Shown one piece after another: positions 49,587-61,330 of a DNA stretch of 64,000 nt. Origin of the DNA: Pachypanchax playfairii (lineage: Eukaryota; Chordata; Actinopteri; Cyprinodontiformes; Aplocheilidae); the NCBI GenBank assembly GCA_006937955.1, contig SSNP01000020.1:664072-728071 (forward strand), in the 5' to 3' direction. The notes beneath the pieces are model-generated. The model did no database searches. It was not told the origin of the DNA and saw only the letters and a list, made by a program, of their open reading frames with translations. Within the stretch, counting starts at the first letter, position 1; the number at the start of each line of letters is the position of its first letter. A program made the position numbers and the translations under genes.

Positions 49587-52532
49587 TACAGAATCATGAG
49601 AAAATTAGCCTCATTTTGGAGTGCTGTTAGCAGTGTTTTTACTGAAAGGGTGAGTCTGTCACATTGTGCGGACTCCACAGGTCAGAAACCTCTGGGAAAA
49701 GAAGAGAGACGGATGAGCCCAGAGATCAGTACAAAGGGTGTGAAAGGAAAGTGGGATGGGAGGGAGAGGAGGAGGGAGGGGTGTGTATCAACATGCAGCC
49801 CCTCTGGGTAGACAGACAATGACATTCAAAGCACTTCCTCCCTTGTCCCTCCCTCACTTCAAAAGAACATCTTGTTAAAGTTGGTGAGATGGGGTAAGAG
49901 TCTCAAACATTTAGCAAATGGAAGCACTAAAGTAATAAAGAGGAAAACATACTAACATGGTAAATATTGACTAAACTATCTGACCAATGAGTTCATCATC
50001 TCATCAGTCACTTTCCAGATTTAATACAGGTGAAACTGCAGGTTTCATTAAATTAAGTACAACAACAAACGTCCAAGGTATGTGAATCCCCCCTGCCCGA
50101 GGAGGAAGAGCAGCCGGCTCCATCACATGCAACCCTGATATCAAAACAGCTGCTGCTGCCATGCACTGGATCATCTGGAGGAGTTAGTCTCTTTAGTGGA
50201 AACAGTTTCTTCCCTGTTTAACCAGTTAACATGATTCATAAACACTCATGTCTTAATAAACATGTGTAACATGAACAAAATGGTAAAAACAGTGCCTGAA
50301 TGGAAGCCTTCATTCACTTGGCTTTTCTGCACAATTCATACAAAATAAGTTAAAAAAAAACAACAAAGAATGAAAAACTGTAAACTGTTGTTCTCTGAGT
50401 TCTAGCTGTAAATCTGATGAAGGTTTAGATTAATTAGAGGCTCTAGTGGTTGCATGCAGTGGGTCTGGCTTGAGGCGCAGACCTGCGACTGTTTGGTACG
50501 GATCTGCTATGAAACAGGAAGCTATTGGGTCCTTCAGGCCAGTTGGGCTAAAGGTAGAAGAGGAGGAAAAAGTTAGATCTGTTATGAATCATTAACATAC
50601 CTGTCAAGCTGAATGAGCCTCAAGGAAAACCACAATCCTTCCTTAAAAATCTTTGGAAGATGTGCTTGTTTTTGTCAAACACATTTGTGAGAATCGATAT
50701 CACTCTTTTTAATCTAAACTCAAAACACCAGCAGGAAAAGTTAGATTAATGATTATATCATTGCTAAACACAACATATCCATGTTAGCCTGTTCACAAAC
50801 AGTTAGTACATTTCAGGGAGAACCACGCTGTGCTTTGCCAGTTTCTGTGGCTGGATGTTTTGTTTTCACCATGAGGCTGCTGACCATGCCCTTCATTATG
50901 TTTACAAAAATGGACTCCACATAAAGTCAACAAGAGAGTTTATCTTGAGCCAGTGTGCAATCTCTGTCTTTAAGAGGCAGTAAACCAGATCGATAACCAG
51001 ATCCTTTCTGTGGTGACTTTGTTATCATGTGGTCTATAAAATGTGAAGGAAACTGTTTGTAGTCTCCGAGTTCAAAAATGACACATCAACAGTTCACTAC
51101 ATGAAAAGAGGGTGTCAGTCGTTCACAGAGCGCTGGATTCCTATTTGGACCATGATGTAAAACATCAATAGTTTTTCATTTTATTTTTATACAAGCTGCA
51201 TTTGTGGGATGAAACAAAACAGCTGAGGTTTTAGAAATATCTTCAATCACAACTGGAAAGTTTTCTGCTTTGAAAGTGACGTTTAACTGAACATTTTATT
51301 TAGTCTGCTCTAGATAACTCAGAGATCCTTTTCTGACCATTCGTTTAATGACTGGAACCAAGTTTACATGCACGGACAACAAAAACTAACATCATACCAG
51401 TTGACTCAAACATGTAAACGTAACATACAGTATATGAAGAAGTCAACAGATATACTGACGGTATATTTGTTATGTCATCAAGACATTTTGTGGAATATTT
51501 TCTGTAACGCAGCAGTACATATAACACTAGATATTGTACTTCATGACATCACCAGCTTCACCAGGCTGCCTCTGTTTTAGTGTCAGAGAGAAAATATCAT
51601 CAACCTCAAAGCGTTATTTTTCTACGCCGGACTTGTGAGCAACTGTAGAAAAAAAAACGCATGCCGACAGCAGACAAAGAAGAAAAGAAAAATCCTGTGT
51701 ATAAAAGGGACTGATAAGCAGCGCAGGTAGGCGATAAGAGACAAAGGCTGTACGTGCTGAAACGCGCCGTGACCAGAGCGATGAAGGCTGCGGATAAAAC
51801 ACACAGAGCTAGAGGTGGTGAAACACTAGCATCTGAAATAGAGTGACAGGCAGAGAATAAGCATGAGGTCCAGAGAGCAACAGAGAAGATGGAGCCTCAT
51901 AGTTGCACCTGTGAGTAATCTAGAGATTGTCAAAGTGTTTCAACAGGCGTCTGTGCAGGCTTCACTTCCTGTAAATGGGCCGGATGAATATGTAATCTGT
52001 CCTCTTTCATCCTCGTCTTTTATTTCCACCCGGACATGTAAAGTTAATCTGCTATGCTGTTGATCGGGGCGGCATGAAAACGGCTCTGACACAACAAACT
52101 GTGTGTGAACCACACAAAGAGCTGCTGGTGGGGTCATATCTCCTCTGGAAGCCAAACACAGCATATGGCCTTTATCACGTCCATTCCTACATGTACGAAA
52201 GGACTGCAAAAAGATTAATGACCTGAACTTTAGTCCCATTTAGAAAAAAAAAACGACTGATAAATACGACTGAATGAACAATGACTTTTGCAGGTGTTGA
52301 GTTATTTTGGCTGGGCCCACTCGTCCTGCCTGTGTTCTGTTTTGGAACAAAAATAAAACTCCCTTGATACTGGATCAAGACTTTGACAACACACATGTGC
52401 ACATTCCTCCTCTGTCTCCACAATTTCTGTTTCAGAGGGCGGAAATCAGCATTACACAACATTTTACAGCAGCAGTAAACATTAGGAGGAAAAAAAACAC
52501 ACTTTCACACAATTCACTGGGTTTTTTCTAAT
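49587..52532. other. No recognised features
   Basis: Single-copy-looking DNA. A repeat-free patch at 51590-51810 has a higher CpG count and a TATAAAAGGG motif (51701-51710); it could be regulatory, but nothing else supports that. Open frames of up to 99 codons have no domains. Confidence 0.4.
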
Positions 52533-52839
52533 TTAAAGGGGTTATGACATCAAAATGCACTTTTTTGAGTTTTTTGGGGTATATCATGATGTGTTGTGCA
52601 CTGATGAGGCCGTGTGAACGTCCAAAGCGAGTATCAAAGTTCCCGTTTGTGGGCGGTCCGCTTTGTTTCATATTTTAATCCATTTTTTCCTACGTGGCAT
52701 TTCATCCTACGTATTTCATAGCGTCCAATAAAAGTGCACAGTGAAGTAAACAGTCCAACCCCCCCCCACCCCACCCCACCCCCAGCCCATACACCGTTAG
52801 CTGCGTTGCGCTAGCTTGTGCTGCTGCTCTTGAGAAGAG

Positions 52840-53121
52840 ATGACTACGCAAACGGGGACCTGTTGTGTCCAAGGATGCTCAACCCATGCTGGAAGTTTAC
52901 ACTCACTCCCGAAGGATGAAAAAACAAGAGAAGAGTGGCTGAAGTTCATTTATGGAGAAGTGCCACGCAGTTATAACCTCAATTAGAAAATATGTTCAGC
53001 TCACTTCACGGAGGACTGCTTCCATAACTTGGGTGAATTCAAGTTGGGATTGTCAAAGAAACTGATTTTAATTAAAAATTCTTTACCAACCCTGAAGGAG
53101 GCGACCACATCGTCAATACCC
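52840..53121 (+). pseudogene. THAP-domain exon with one in-frame stop
   Basis: 94 codons from ATG to a GTAAGT donor at 53122. The sequence shows a full THAP zinc finger: CVQGC at residues 9-13, LHSLPKDEKTREEWLKFIYG (20 residues) at 21-40, KICSAHFTEDCF at 50-61, and NSLPTL near the end. These match Cx2-4C, HxFPKD, the invariant W, CxxHF and the closing (A)VPT(I/L)F-like motif. Codon 49 (52984-52986) is TAG, just before KICSAHF. THAP domains bind DNA in P-element, Kolobok and host THAP proteins. It lies between transposon ends, so a transposon protein is more likely than a host gene. No other frameshift was seen. Confidence 0.85.
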
Positions 53122-53350
53122 GTAAGTTTATTTATTTAATAAAATGCTGCCTTGCCTGATAAACGTTTGTTCGTGGTCTGAAGAGTTCATGATGCTAGCA
53201 TGTGATAGCCGCTCTAGCAACAATGTCCGTGAGCAACAGGTTTATCATACCATATTGTGAATCTATTTTCATTGATAACATCTGACAGCACTGTTTATTC
53301 GCTCATGTGATTAGTTGAGTTTTATGTGTTCACCCCTCCGTCTTCCTCAG

Positions 53351-53569
53351 AAGACGTTTCAGGCTCGAACATATACGGTTGTAAACGTCCACTCGCCATG
53401 TTACTGGACTGTTGACGGAGCCGAGAAGAAAGGCTTGCTGCGGGCAATGGTTGTAACCAATCAGAGCAAAGTCAGCCAGGGAGACCCACATATCATTAAT
53501 GAAAGGAACCGTGTTGCTGAGAAGAGGATTCTGACCTGCCCGTACACCCCCGCCCTGTTAGTTTTTTAA
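53351..53569 (+). pseudogene. Possible second exon of the THAP-bearing element
   Basis: 73 codons after a good acceptor (TCCGTCTTCCTCAG at 53337-53350), in the frame that would join phase 0 to the THAP exon. The product (KTFQARTYTVVNVHSPCYWT at its start, ALLVF at its end) has no domain I recognise. Spliced together it would be a short THAP protein with no catalytic core. Splicing is inferred from consensus sites only; the block may instead be internal transposon sequence open by chance. Confidence 0.4.
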
Positions 53570-53661
53570 TCAAATTCTTTTGTGAGTTGACATATGCGGG
53601 CATATCTACTACATGAAATAGCTTTACGCCAGTTTAAACAGTGATGTCATCACACCTTTAA

Positions 53662-54473
53662 ACATGAAAAAATAAAACAAGTGGAATCATCTTTACTTGT
53701 ACTGCTAAACTCTACAGAACTTTGTCTACACCTTTGCACTGGAGCTCGACAGGTGAAATAAACTTTCAGAGATATTTGCACTGATAAATTGGGAAAAAAA
53801 CACAAAAAAGAAATCTCTTGTTATGAAGCTGTTGTAGGTCCGTGTTAATGTTAAAAACGTCCATATTTTATTTCTACTCACCGACGGATGAAGATAGAAT
53901 CTCACCGGGCCGCGAGTGCTGGTGACAAACTGAACAACATTCAGAAGAGAGTTTCCAAAAAATGTCTAAACTTAAAACTTGGTGTGAGTTGAAGGATCTC
54001 ACTGTTCTGTCGCTTGAACATGATCAAAAAAACTGGCCCGTCAAAAGAGTTGAAGCCATCGCACACGCGTGGAACTCATCTAATTTAGTTTCTGAGTGAA
54101 AGAAGTGTGAGACAACTGAGACAACAGCTGACAACCAAAGTGTGAATAAAGTGAAGGTGAAAAATCAAGATAAAATTTTAAGAATTTGTGACTAAAATGT
54201 GACAAGAACATTTGGAGTTTTACAGTTTGTTACATAGAACATGATACAAAAGTCTCACGTGCAACAGCTCAGACAATGTGTTTACTTTACATGTAATATT
54301 TTGTGTCTCCAGCTGGTTGCAGCCCACTAACACACTGATGCTAATAAATTCAGACAATATGACAAAAAGAAGGTCAGACGAGGCTGAACAAGGTTATGTT
54401 CATATAAAGAAGTGAAGTGCTGCCTTCTTAAAACTCCATCTCAGAAATATCACTGCAGTTCATACAAACACTG
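53662..54473. other. Spacer between TTAA and hAT elements
   Basis: No recognisable feature. Confidence 0.45.
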
Positions 54474-54481
54474 TTTATAAA

Positions 54482-55434
54482 CAGGGGTGCACATAAGTGG
54501 TCCGCAGGTCCGCACACACTGTCAAAATATAAAATGCGCACCAGATGAAAAGTTGCAACACGCGTTTGCGTACTTAACATTGGTTTGGCTGAGCTGCGTG
54601 AATTTTTAGGTTAATCAGAGGCGGTTCATTGTCAAATAAATGAAGAATCCCGTTGACTTCTTTTGTTTGACTGATATGTTTCTCAGCCAGAGCGCCGAAG
54701 TTCCAGCTGATCAGCTGATGCTGCGTCTCTCTCTGTCTCTGTGTATCAGTTTGTCAGTGTGACGGATTTTCAGTCAGTCAGATCAGTGCAGCTGACTGCA
54801 GGATTCTGCATCGCGTCAAAACTGAAAAAATTCACTGAATAAAACAAATAGACCATCGTGGCACAGACGTGTATAACTACCTTTTTGTGCTATAAAATAC
54901 AGAAAACCACCTGTTTTAATCAACAGTATCAGTGTATTTGTCTGTGATCCGCGCCATTTTGAATGCGCGCAAAGCACTATGGGATATGCAGTCAATGCCC
55001 CATAACTGTCCAGTGTATCTTTTTATCTGACTGTATCACATTACAAACATCCTCATCATTTCAAAACAAAAAACAGTAAATGACAGAAGCTCCAACAGCT
55101 GACTAATAAATTTCAACACCAAACTGTTAAATGTAGATTAAAGTGAACAATCAAACCTGTAAACAATCCAACCTGAACTCTGAAGGTTTTTTTTAACCAG
55201 TATTTTTATATGTTACTGGTTTCTCTTGATTTTTTCAACAATTAAAGGATTTTTATTGAAACAAATATAGAGCCAGGTAAAGTAAACAGACTGAATTTGA
55301 AGCTTGATGAAACCAAAAACAAAGCAGAGGAGCTCGGAAGAGACACAGCGAGACACATTTAAAAATGTGAGGACCAAGCAACAACCCTCGGTTCTCTTCT
55401 GAGAACCAGGCCAAAAATATTATGTGCACCCCTG
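54482..55434. mobile_element. Non-autonomous hAT-like element
   Basis: A 953-bp element with 15-bp terminal inverted repeats: left CAGGGGTGCACATAA, right exact inverse of the same 15 bases. The 8-bp flanks are TTTATAAA (54474-54481) and GTTATAAA (55435-55442), 7 of 8 identical, the target size of hAT transposons; CAGGGGTG is a typical hAT terminus. The interior has no transposase frame; it contains GCGCCATTTTGAATGCGCGC at 54951-54970. Confidence 0.88.
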
Positions 55435-55442
55435 GTTATAAA

Positions 55443-57616
55443 CCTTTACACCATTTAATCTGTATTACTTATTTACTTATTGCTTATTCAAGCTGCTGCT
55501 TCTTGTGTTTTGAAAACAGCAACATCCTTCAGTGTGAAGCAAAACCAACAGAGATATAAAGGGTTAAGAATTAGTTCTGATGAGAACTGTGGGACCTCAG
55601 CTGATGTGTAAGTGGGTTTATAAAGTTTAAAACAAACTTGATGAGTCAAAAGGGATCAAATGATACGGTTGTTTTGTCTGTCAGCACCTCTGATGGGCCA
55701 CGATAACGGCAGAGGAACCCACAGGTTAAGGCAGAGTTTATGTTGCTATTTGACGTCGTCACATTCTTAGGCATGAAAACCATACAGCAGATTAAATTCT
55801 ATGGAAACAAGAAAAACATCAGAGATGAAATATGGAGGATCTGTTGACATCAACTGAGCCAGAAAAAGAAAAGTAACATTGAGGTACTTTCACTTCATGT
55901 CTTACAAGCGAGTCTCCACTTAACTCTAACTCTCTGTCCATTTCAACAGACATGTAGTTTCTGTAGGTTTGTCTCCAAGTAGATTAGGAAAGCATTCTTG
56001 TTTTCTTGGAGACACGGCAAGCTGTCTGCTGTCCATCAGTCCACATCCAATACACTGTCTCCGCCCCCTGCAAGAAACTGAAGCCAGAGACGGGCACCGT
56101 GCCAAAAACACTAGATAGTTTCATTCACAGCTGCATGCAGGCGGATGCCCCAAGTAACAATAGAGTCCACTCATTAAACTGAACCCATCGCTGTCAGAAA
56201 GGAAAGAGCAGCGGCAAATGTTTGTCCAAAAAAAGAAATCTTCTTGTATTAATTCTCAACAAACTTCAATGTCAAAATATCATTTCTTGGCAGAAAAAAA
56301 GCCTCTTGTTACATCGAGAGCAGTGTGCAGACTGTAATGGAAGTGATACAGAAACTGATAGTAGCTGATACCAGATGTAAAAGATATCTGGTTCTGTCTC
56401 TTCAGGCTACACACAGTATGCTTCCCACGTGCCTCTTCCTTTAAAAACATCACCATCTGAAACTCAATCTAAAACCGTGTACGCTAAAACAAAAACAACA
56501 GCTTTTTACGTTCCTTTTAAAGAACCACAAATCTTTGTTATCTCGTCTTTATCTGTGTGTAATTTGATGGATTAATGAAGCGGGACGTGCGGCTTCATCA
56601 TTGAGAAGCGTTCATCATTTTATCAGAAGCTTGAGAAAACTGATCATCACAAGCGAAGAGAAAACAACTGAATGTGCAGCTTTAACTGTATTAATACCAG
56701 CAATCAGGAAGTGGGTCCTTAATACGCCACAATCCCGTGCACGCATAAATATACATATAATCTATTTCCTCTCACAGAAATATAGAAATATTTCTACATG
56801 TAACAAATTAAAAAATGTCAATAGAAACCTGATAGAAAATTCCTCTTTGTGTTGTCGCTGTTACATGCCAGTGAGTACCATACAGAGACGGGTCAGTGCT
56901 ATTAACTAATACTAGTCTATTTTTAATTGTTACATATACTAATTATTACATACTCAAGTCAATCAGTTATAGTGAAAGTACAAACTGATTGTAAAATGAT
57001 CTTCAGATCAAAGCTTCAGTTGCGTCCATATAAACCCAGACTTAATAGAAGGACTCCCACCAGCAGCCTGTTTTCTCTGGGAGTCTCGAACATTAAAGAC
57101 TGTTGAGTTCTATTTCTGTCATATGGTGGACTTTTACAGAATGACCCACTGACAACCAGCAGTGAGAGGGCTGTGCTAAGAGAGCAGTTGTAGCCTGCGG
57201 AATGAACGTTTCTCAAATCAAATCTTTCATTTGCAGCAGAGCATAACATTACCTGACACCTGCTGCTGGTGGTATTTCATACATGAGCCTGGGCTGTGAG
57301 CATGTGAGTGTTTTTGGTGAGATTGTGTATGGATTGGAGGAGCAGCAGAAGCTAACGTTGGATCATAGAGACAGTTCAGCAGAGGGTGGAAGGGCTGACC
57401 GTCAGGCCTCTTTATAAGATCAAAAGAAGAGAAACTAAACAAACAGTGATACTACAGGTGTTTTCACACCAGGTTCCAGGGAATGCTGACAGCTCTCACC
57501 TTCTTTTGGTCTGGTTCACATTCACACTGCACTTTTAAAAGCAGACCAAGTTGCCTGAACAAGCACAACAGCAGCTTGTTGGAGGTGATATTGAATGAAA
57601 TGAGCACATGCTCAAT
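55443..57616. other. No strongly recognised features
   Basis: Single-copy-looking DNA. At 57454-57570 phrases such as GGTGTTTTCACACCAGGTTC and CACACTGCACTTTTAAAAGC with GCAGACCAAG resemble a teleost repeat built around TTTGGTC/GACCAAA motifs, but no boundaries are visible. A repeat-free stretch at 56560-56780 has no coding evidence. Confidence 0.4.
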
Positions 57617-58100
57617 GGGTCTCATTTATCAAATTTTCCTTACTAAAATCGTACTTAAGCTCAGCAAAAAAAATCTACTTACACCAAGTAAGTTTGGAAT
57701 CTATAAAACATGACGTGCGTACAGCTGCACGAAATCTCCGCTTTATAAATCACACTTTACCTAGAAATGTGCTCAGGTGTTTCTGGATCACATCTCGCCC
57801 TCAACACGCCCACTTTCTCCTGTAAATGGTCAATGCAAAGTGTCTTGTGGATCTCATGCATATTAAAAAGCCGGCTCGTCCACCGCAGATCAAGGAAGCG
57901 CAACTTCACCGAAGCAGAAATTGAGGTACTTGCGGGTGAGGTGGAAAAATGAAAGGAAGAGCTTTTTGGAGGTCACAGCAGTGGCATAACAAATAAGAGA
58001 AAATCCACGGAGTGGCACAGCGTTGCTGAAACCGTCAATGTTGTGAGTTCTTCAGAGAGATCTGTGGTGGATATAGATTGACCAGATTGACCGAATTAAA
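57617..58100 (+). mobile_element. PIF/Harbinger-type element remnant with Myb-like gene
   Basis: The left end GGGTCTCATTTATCAAATTT resembles teleost Harbinger termini (GGGCCTCATTTAT...). The element continues through a promoter-like leader into a Myb/SANT-like coding segment (57883-58080). No right terminal repeat was found, so the element is truncated or rearranged. Boundaries approximate. Confidence 0.65.
57883..58080 (+). pseudogene. Harbinger Myb/SANT-like protein fragment
   Basis: Reading from 57883: RRSRKRNFTEAEIEVLAGEV, EK, a TGA stop (57950-57952), KEELFGGHSSGITNKRKSTE, WHSVAETVNVVSSSERSVVD. It matches the N-terminal Myb-like DNA-binding protein of PIF/Harbinger transposons (typical form: RKRNFTxxExEVLxxEVxxx, LFGxxSSGITNKRK, W..I..AVNAV), which helps the transposase bind and enter the nucleus. 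Aside from the stop, homology ends near the point where the family has an IKKKW.D motif. Dead copy. Confidence 0.75.
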
Positions 58101-60848
58101 ATCCACCATATTGGAATGGAAAACTCAGTTTCCCTGCTCAGAGTAAGTTAACTCAGAGTTAACAAACAGACTTGAAGCTTGATGAATCTCTTTTTGACCC
58201 CTGAGTGTCGAGTGTTTACACCTGACTTGTATTTGTTTTGCTCATTCTTGTCGAGTCACAATCAGACTCGACACTGTCCGGTTTTACCTTACAGAGTCAG
58301 AGCACGATTATCATTCCTCCTAACTTCACCTCACTTTCATGCTGTTTTTGTTCTTCTTGCTGCTTCAGTGCAGCTTCAGCCCTCTGTTGGCTTCTCAAGC
58401 TTCTCAGCAGAATAAAAGACTTCTCTAATCAAAGGCCCTAAAGCAGCGTTCCAACCAAACAGCCTGCAGCTAGCCAAACTTTTTGTTTACTCTACATCAC
58501 CATGACAATATCAGATAAGAGATCTGAAAATACAAGAAGCAGGTAGACGGCAACAAAGCCAAATGTGCAGATTACAATGACTGAATCTGTATAGTGGAAG
58601 AAATAGAGGGAGATAAAGGGGAAATGCTTTTTTTTTTTTTTTTTTTAGAGTTGCTGAATACAAACAACAACAATGTAGCCGTGGGATCATAACTGTTCTA
58701 TGGACTGAAGATAAATGCACAAATTATTCATTAGTAAATTCATTTCAATACATACTTATTAAATTAATTATTTAATTAATGTGATGCCTGTTTTAAAATA
58801 AACAATTCACACTGCTGGAAAAAATTATGAAACAGGTATTTTGAGCAAAAGCTGCAGTGTGATAATAATAATTTACAGTTTATATTGTAAAACAATAAGC
58901 AAAGTTGAGACATATGTCAGTGATCTGTTCCAAACATATATATAAAATTCAATGAAATAAATCACTGCAACTGATCAGGATTTTAAATAAAATCTAAAGC
59001 TTCAACAGTATCTCCTTTAAAAAGCTACCGTCTCCAGTTGGTGCTGCTCAGGACGGATTATTAAAGATTCAACCTGATCAGTCGGTTCTTTAGATAGAAA
59101 CTTTTTACTAATTGGTATTTTATAGTTTACTGAAACAGATAATATAGCAAGAAAACCAGGTCCCTATTTCCACCACAGCAGCAGAACAAATGACCATGTG
59201 CCAGCTGTAGTGAAACACTCTCCTGCCTTGGAGGGGGGGGGCAAAGAGCTCCAAAGAAAATATCACCCTGAAAAAACAAGTGACACAGCTTTGAAGGGTG
59301 CTGAGCACCGAGGATGGAACCAGCACTGCATACCCATGCAGCAAAGGAAACATAACTCACAGCTAAGGTTGCATCCCATGACTCCAACTCAGACCACAGC
59401 TGTGAAACACGATACCTGCTAACAAGGCAGCCTGACATTTTGCCTCCAAGATTTACTTTTCTCTGTAGTTATGATTGCTTGTCTTTTTTTTTTGTTTGTT
59501 TTTTGAAGGAACCTATTTCATCTTTCATGTTGTTTTTCTTCAAATTACTGCCTTCACATTAAAAATGGTGGCAACCATTTGATCTTGGAGGCAGAACGAA
59601 GGAGGTGAGGTATGAAGAGAAGGAGGGATAACCAACTAGGATTCACACCAAAAAGCTTTCAAAAAGATTGTTCATGATGAATAAAGCATTGGTATGTTGA
59701 CCTTTCACCCCTTCCTGCACTGAAAGTGTAGAGTCACAGGAAACAGTCCCATAGGGGTGTCTTCTGAGACGGATGTTTGTATGACACAATGTATGTGAAA
59801 AGGCACATAGATGTGTCTCCCCTCCAAAGAGCAGGTGTTTATGTGAGCTGTCCCTTGAGACAAACCCTGGCTACAGTGTTGTGTGATCACTCCCACCAAT
59901 GGAGATCAAATATGAGACATTTATTATACAGGGGGGACTTATCTCATGCTCCCTATCTGATGGACTATGTAATGGAGAGGCCATGGACAGATTCACTTTC
60001 ACTGCCCTGAAAGGCTGAAGAGGTGACCCAAAAGGAAATCATTATGTGAGAACACAAAGGCATCATAGGTGTGGAGTAAAAGTCTCTGAAGGGTGCTGCC
60101 CTCTCTGCTCACCGCCTGCCATGAAGACTAAAACATTTCACCTCCTTACAGTCGGTCTGTGGAAGTAAATGTGCACGTAAAAGCACTAACTACCACAAAA
60201 CATCATGAATTCTCCCCACATGCTGGAAACTGTCCACACGTTCCACTTCAGGTTCTAATTCCTCCAGGATGTGATTTGTTTGTCTTTGTGTTCACCTTGT
60301 TTAAAGTTCTGAGTCAGAAGAACTGTTAAACTGATTGTTATGAACAATTAATATGTTTAATGAAGCTCTTTGAACACTTTATAATGTAAAATTGACTGTG
60401 GTGTAAAGGTTTACACGATGTTTGAGATTAATAATCTGAAAGAGCCACAACTGGATTTTATAACTGGTCCCACTGTAATTAGCTGTTAGCTTGAGCATCT
60501 GATCAGATCTAATCTATATTTCACCTTATTAAAGCTACTCAAATAGCTACAACAGATATTCTAAAACATTTTAACTGGTCATAACTATTTCACGGAAACC
60601 CACTTCACATTCTATTAGATGCTGCCAGCAACATTTAAAACCAGCAACATGATTCTTTCAGTTGAAGGTTCCTGTTATTAGCTGCACTTGTATTATGGCT
60701 CCAAGGCTGTGATGATCTGTCGGCAGGTCACACGATCCTCCTGTTTGGTCCAAAAATATCTCAACAACTAGTGACATCTCTGAGCTCGAGTCTGTGTGCA
60801 AGGCTAATAAGGATGTTAGCAAGTCAATAAATTATATAAGAATGAGAA
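58101..60848. other. No recognised features
   Basis: Contains a poly-T run at 58627-58646. Overlapping open frames at 59120-59438 (minus) and 59198-59422 (plus) have no recognisable domain. Confidence 0.4.
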
Positions 60849-60850
60849 TA

Positions 60851-61328
60851 CAGTACTGTGCAAAAGTTTTAGGCCGTGGAAAAGAATCTAAATGAGATCA
60901 ATATTTGTTGTGAGCAGCTGTAACTTTAAAACAGCATCAATTCTTCAAGATGAAGCCAGTTTGTGAAGGAACTCAGTTTGTATCATACAACCGCTTTTCA
61001 GTTAACTAACAACAACCTGCTAAAATCAGATTACAGCAGTATTTACATGTTTGTCTCATCAGAACAGCTGAAGCCCAAAAAACCTGGACTTTGATCAACC
61101 AACACTGTTTAGAAGGAAACTGATGTTCACAGTACATAATAATTTGACCCACATTTTTCAAATGGACAAAAATAAACAATTACATTTTATACTTTTATAC
61201 AGTACAGTCCAAAAGTTTGGACACACCTTCTCATTCAAAGAGAATGAGACATTTTATTATACTTTTATACTAATCATCTTATTATGCAGCATTTTGTTAG
61301 ACCTGCCTAAAACTTTTACACAGTACTG
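60851..61328. mobile_element. Tc1/mariner-type MITE
   Basis: A 478-bp element flanked by TA at 60849-60850 and 61329-61330. Left terminal repeat CAGTACTGTGCAAAAGTTTT plus AGGC; right is the inverse of CAGTACTGTGTAAAAGTTTT plus AGGC (23 of 24 match). No transposase frame. A piece of a different Tc1 terminus lies inside (61200-61248). Confidence 0.92.
61200..61248 (+). mobile_element. Nested fragment of a second Tc1-type terminus
   Basis: CAGTACAGTCCAAAAGTTTG, then GACACACCTTCTCATTCAAA, preceded by TA. This is the recognisable end of a common teleost Tc1 family (CAGTACAGGCCAAAAGTTTGGACACACC). It is followed by GAGAATGAGAC, which pairs with TCTCATTC to form a small palindrome. Nearly identical ACATTTTA..TACTTTTATAC sequence lies on both sides (about 61182-61200 and 61249-61270). 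Confidence 0.7.
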
Positions 61329-61330
61329 TA

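Larger units (their letters stand above)
52537..53657 (+). mobile_element. 1.1-kb TTAA-flanked element carrying a THAP exon (family C, Kolobok-like)
   Basis: TTAA lies on both sides (52533-52536 and 53658-53661). Left end AGGGGTTATGACATCA; right end inverse of AGGTGTGATGACATCA (14 of 16 match). Inside are, in order: a C-rich tract (52759-52788), a THAP-domain exon (52840-53121) ending at a consensus donor, a short intron with a consensus acceptor, and a second open block (53351-53569). TTAA target duplication plus a THAP-type protein is the combination described for the Kolobok superfamily, as I recall it. The element is too short for a full transposase, and the exon has a stop, so it is non-autonomous or dead. 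Confidence 0.8.

Noticed and set aside
50110..50170. Minus-strand AAAAVLISG resembling the RNF43 GASAVLFDI segment
   Set aside because: It lies upstream of the exon in gene direction (wrong order), lacks FD and the following acidic residues, and has no splice sites.
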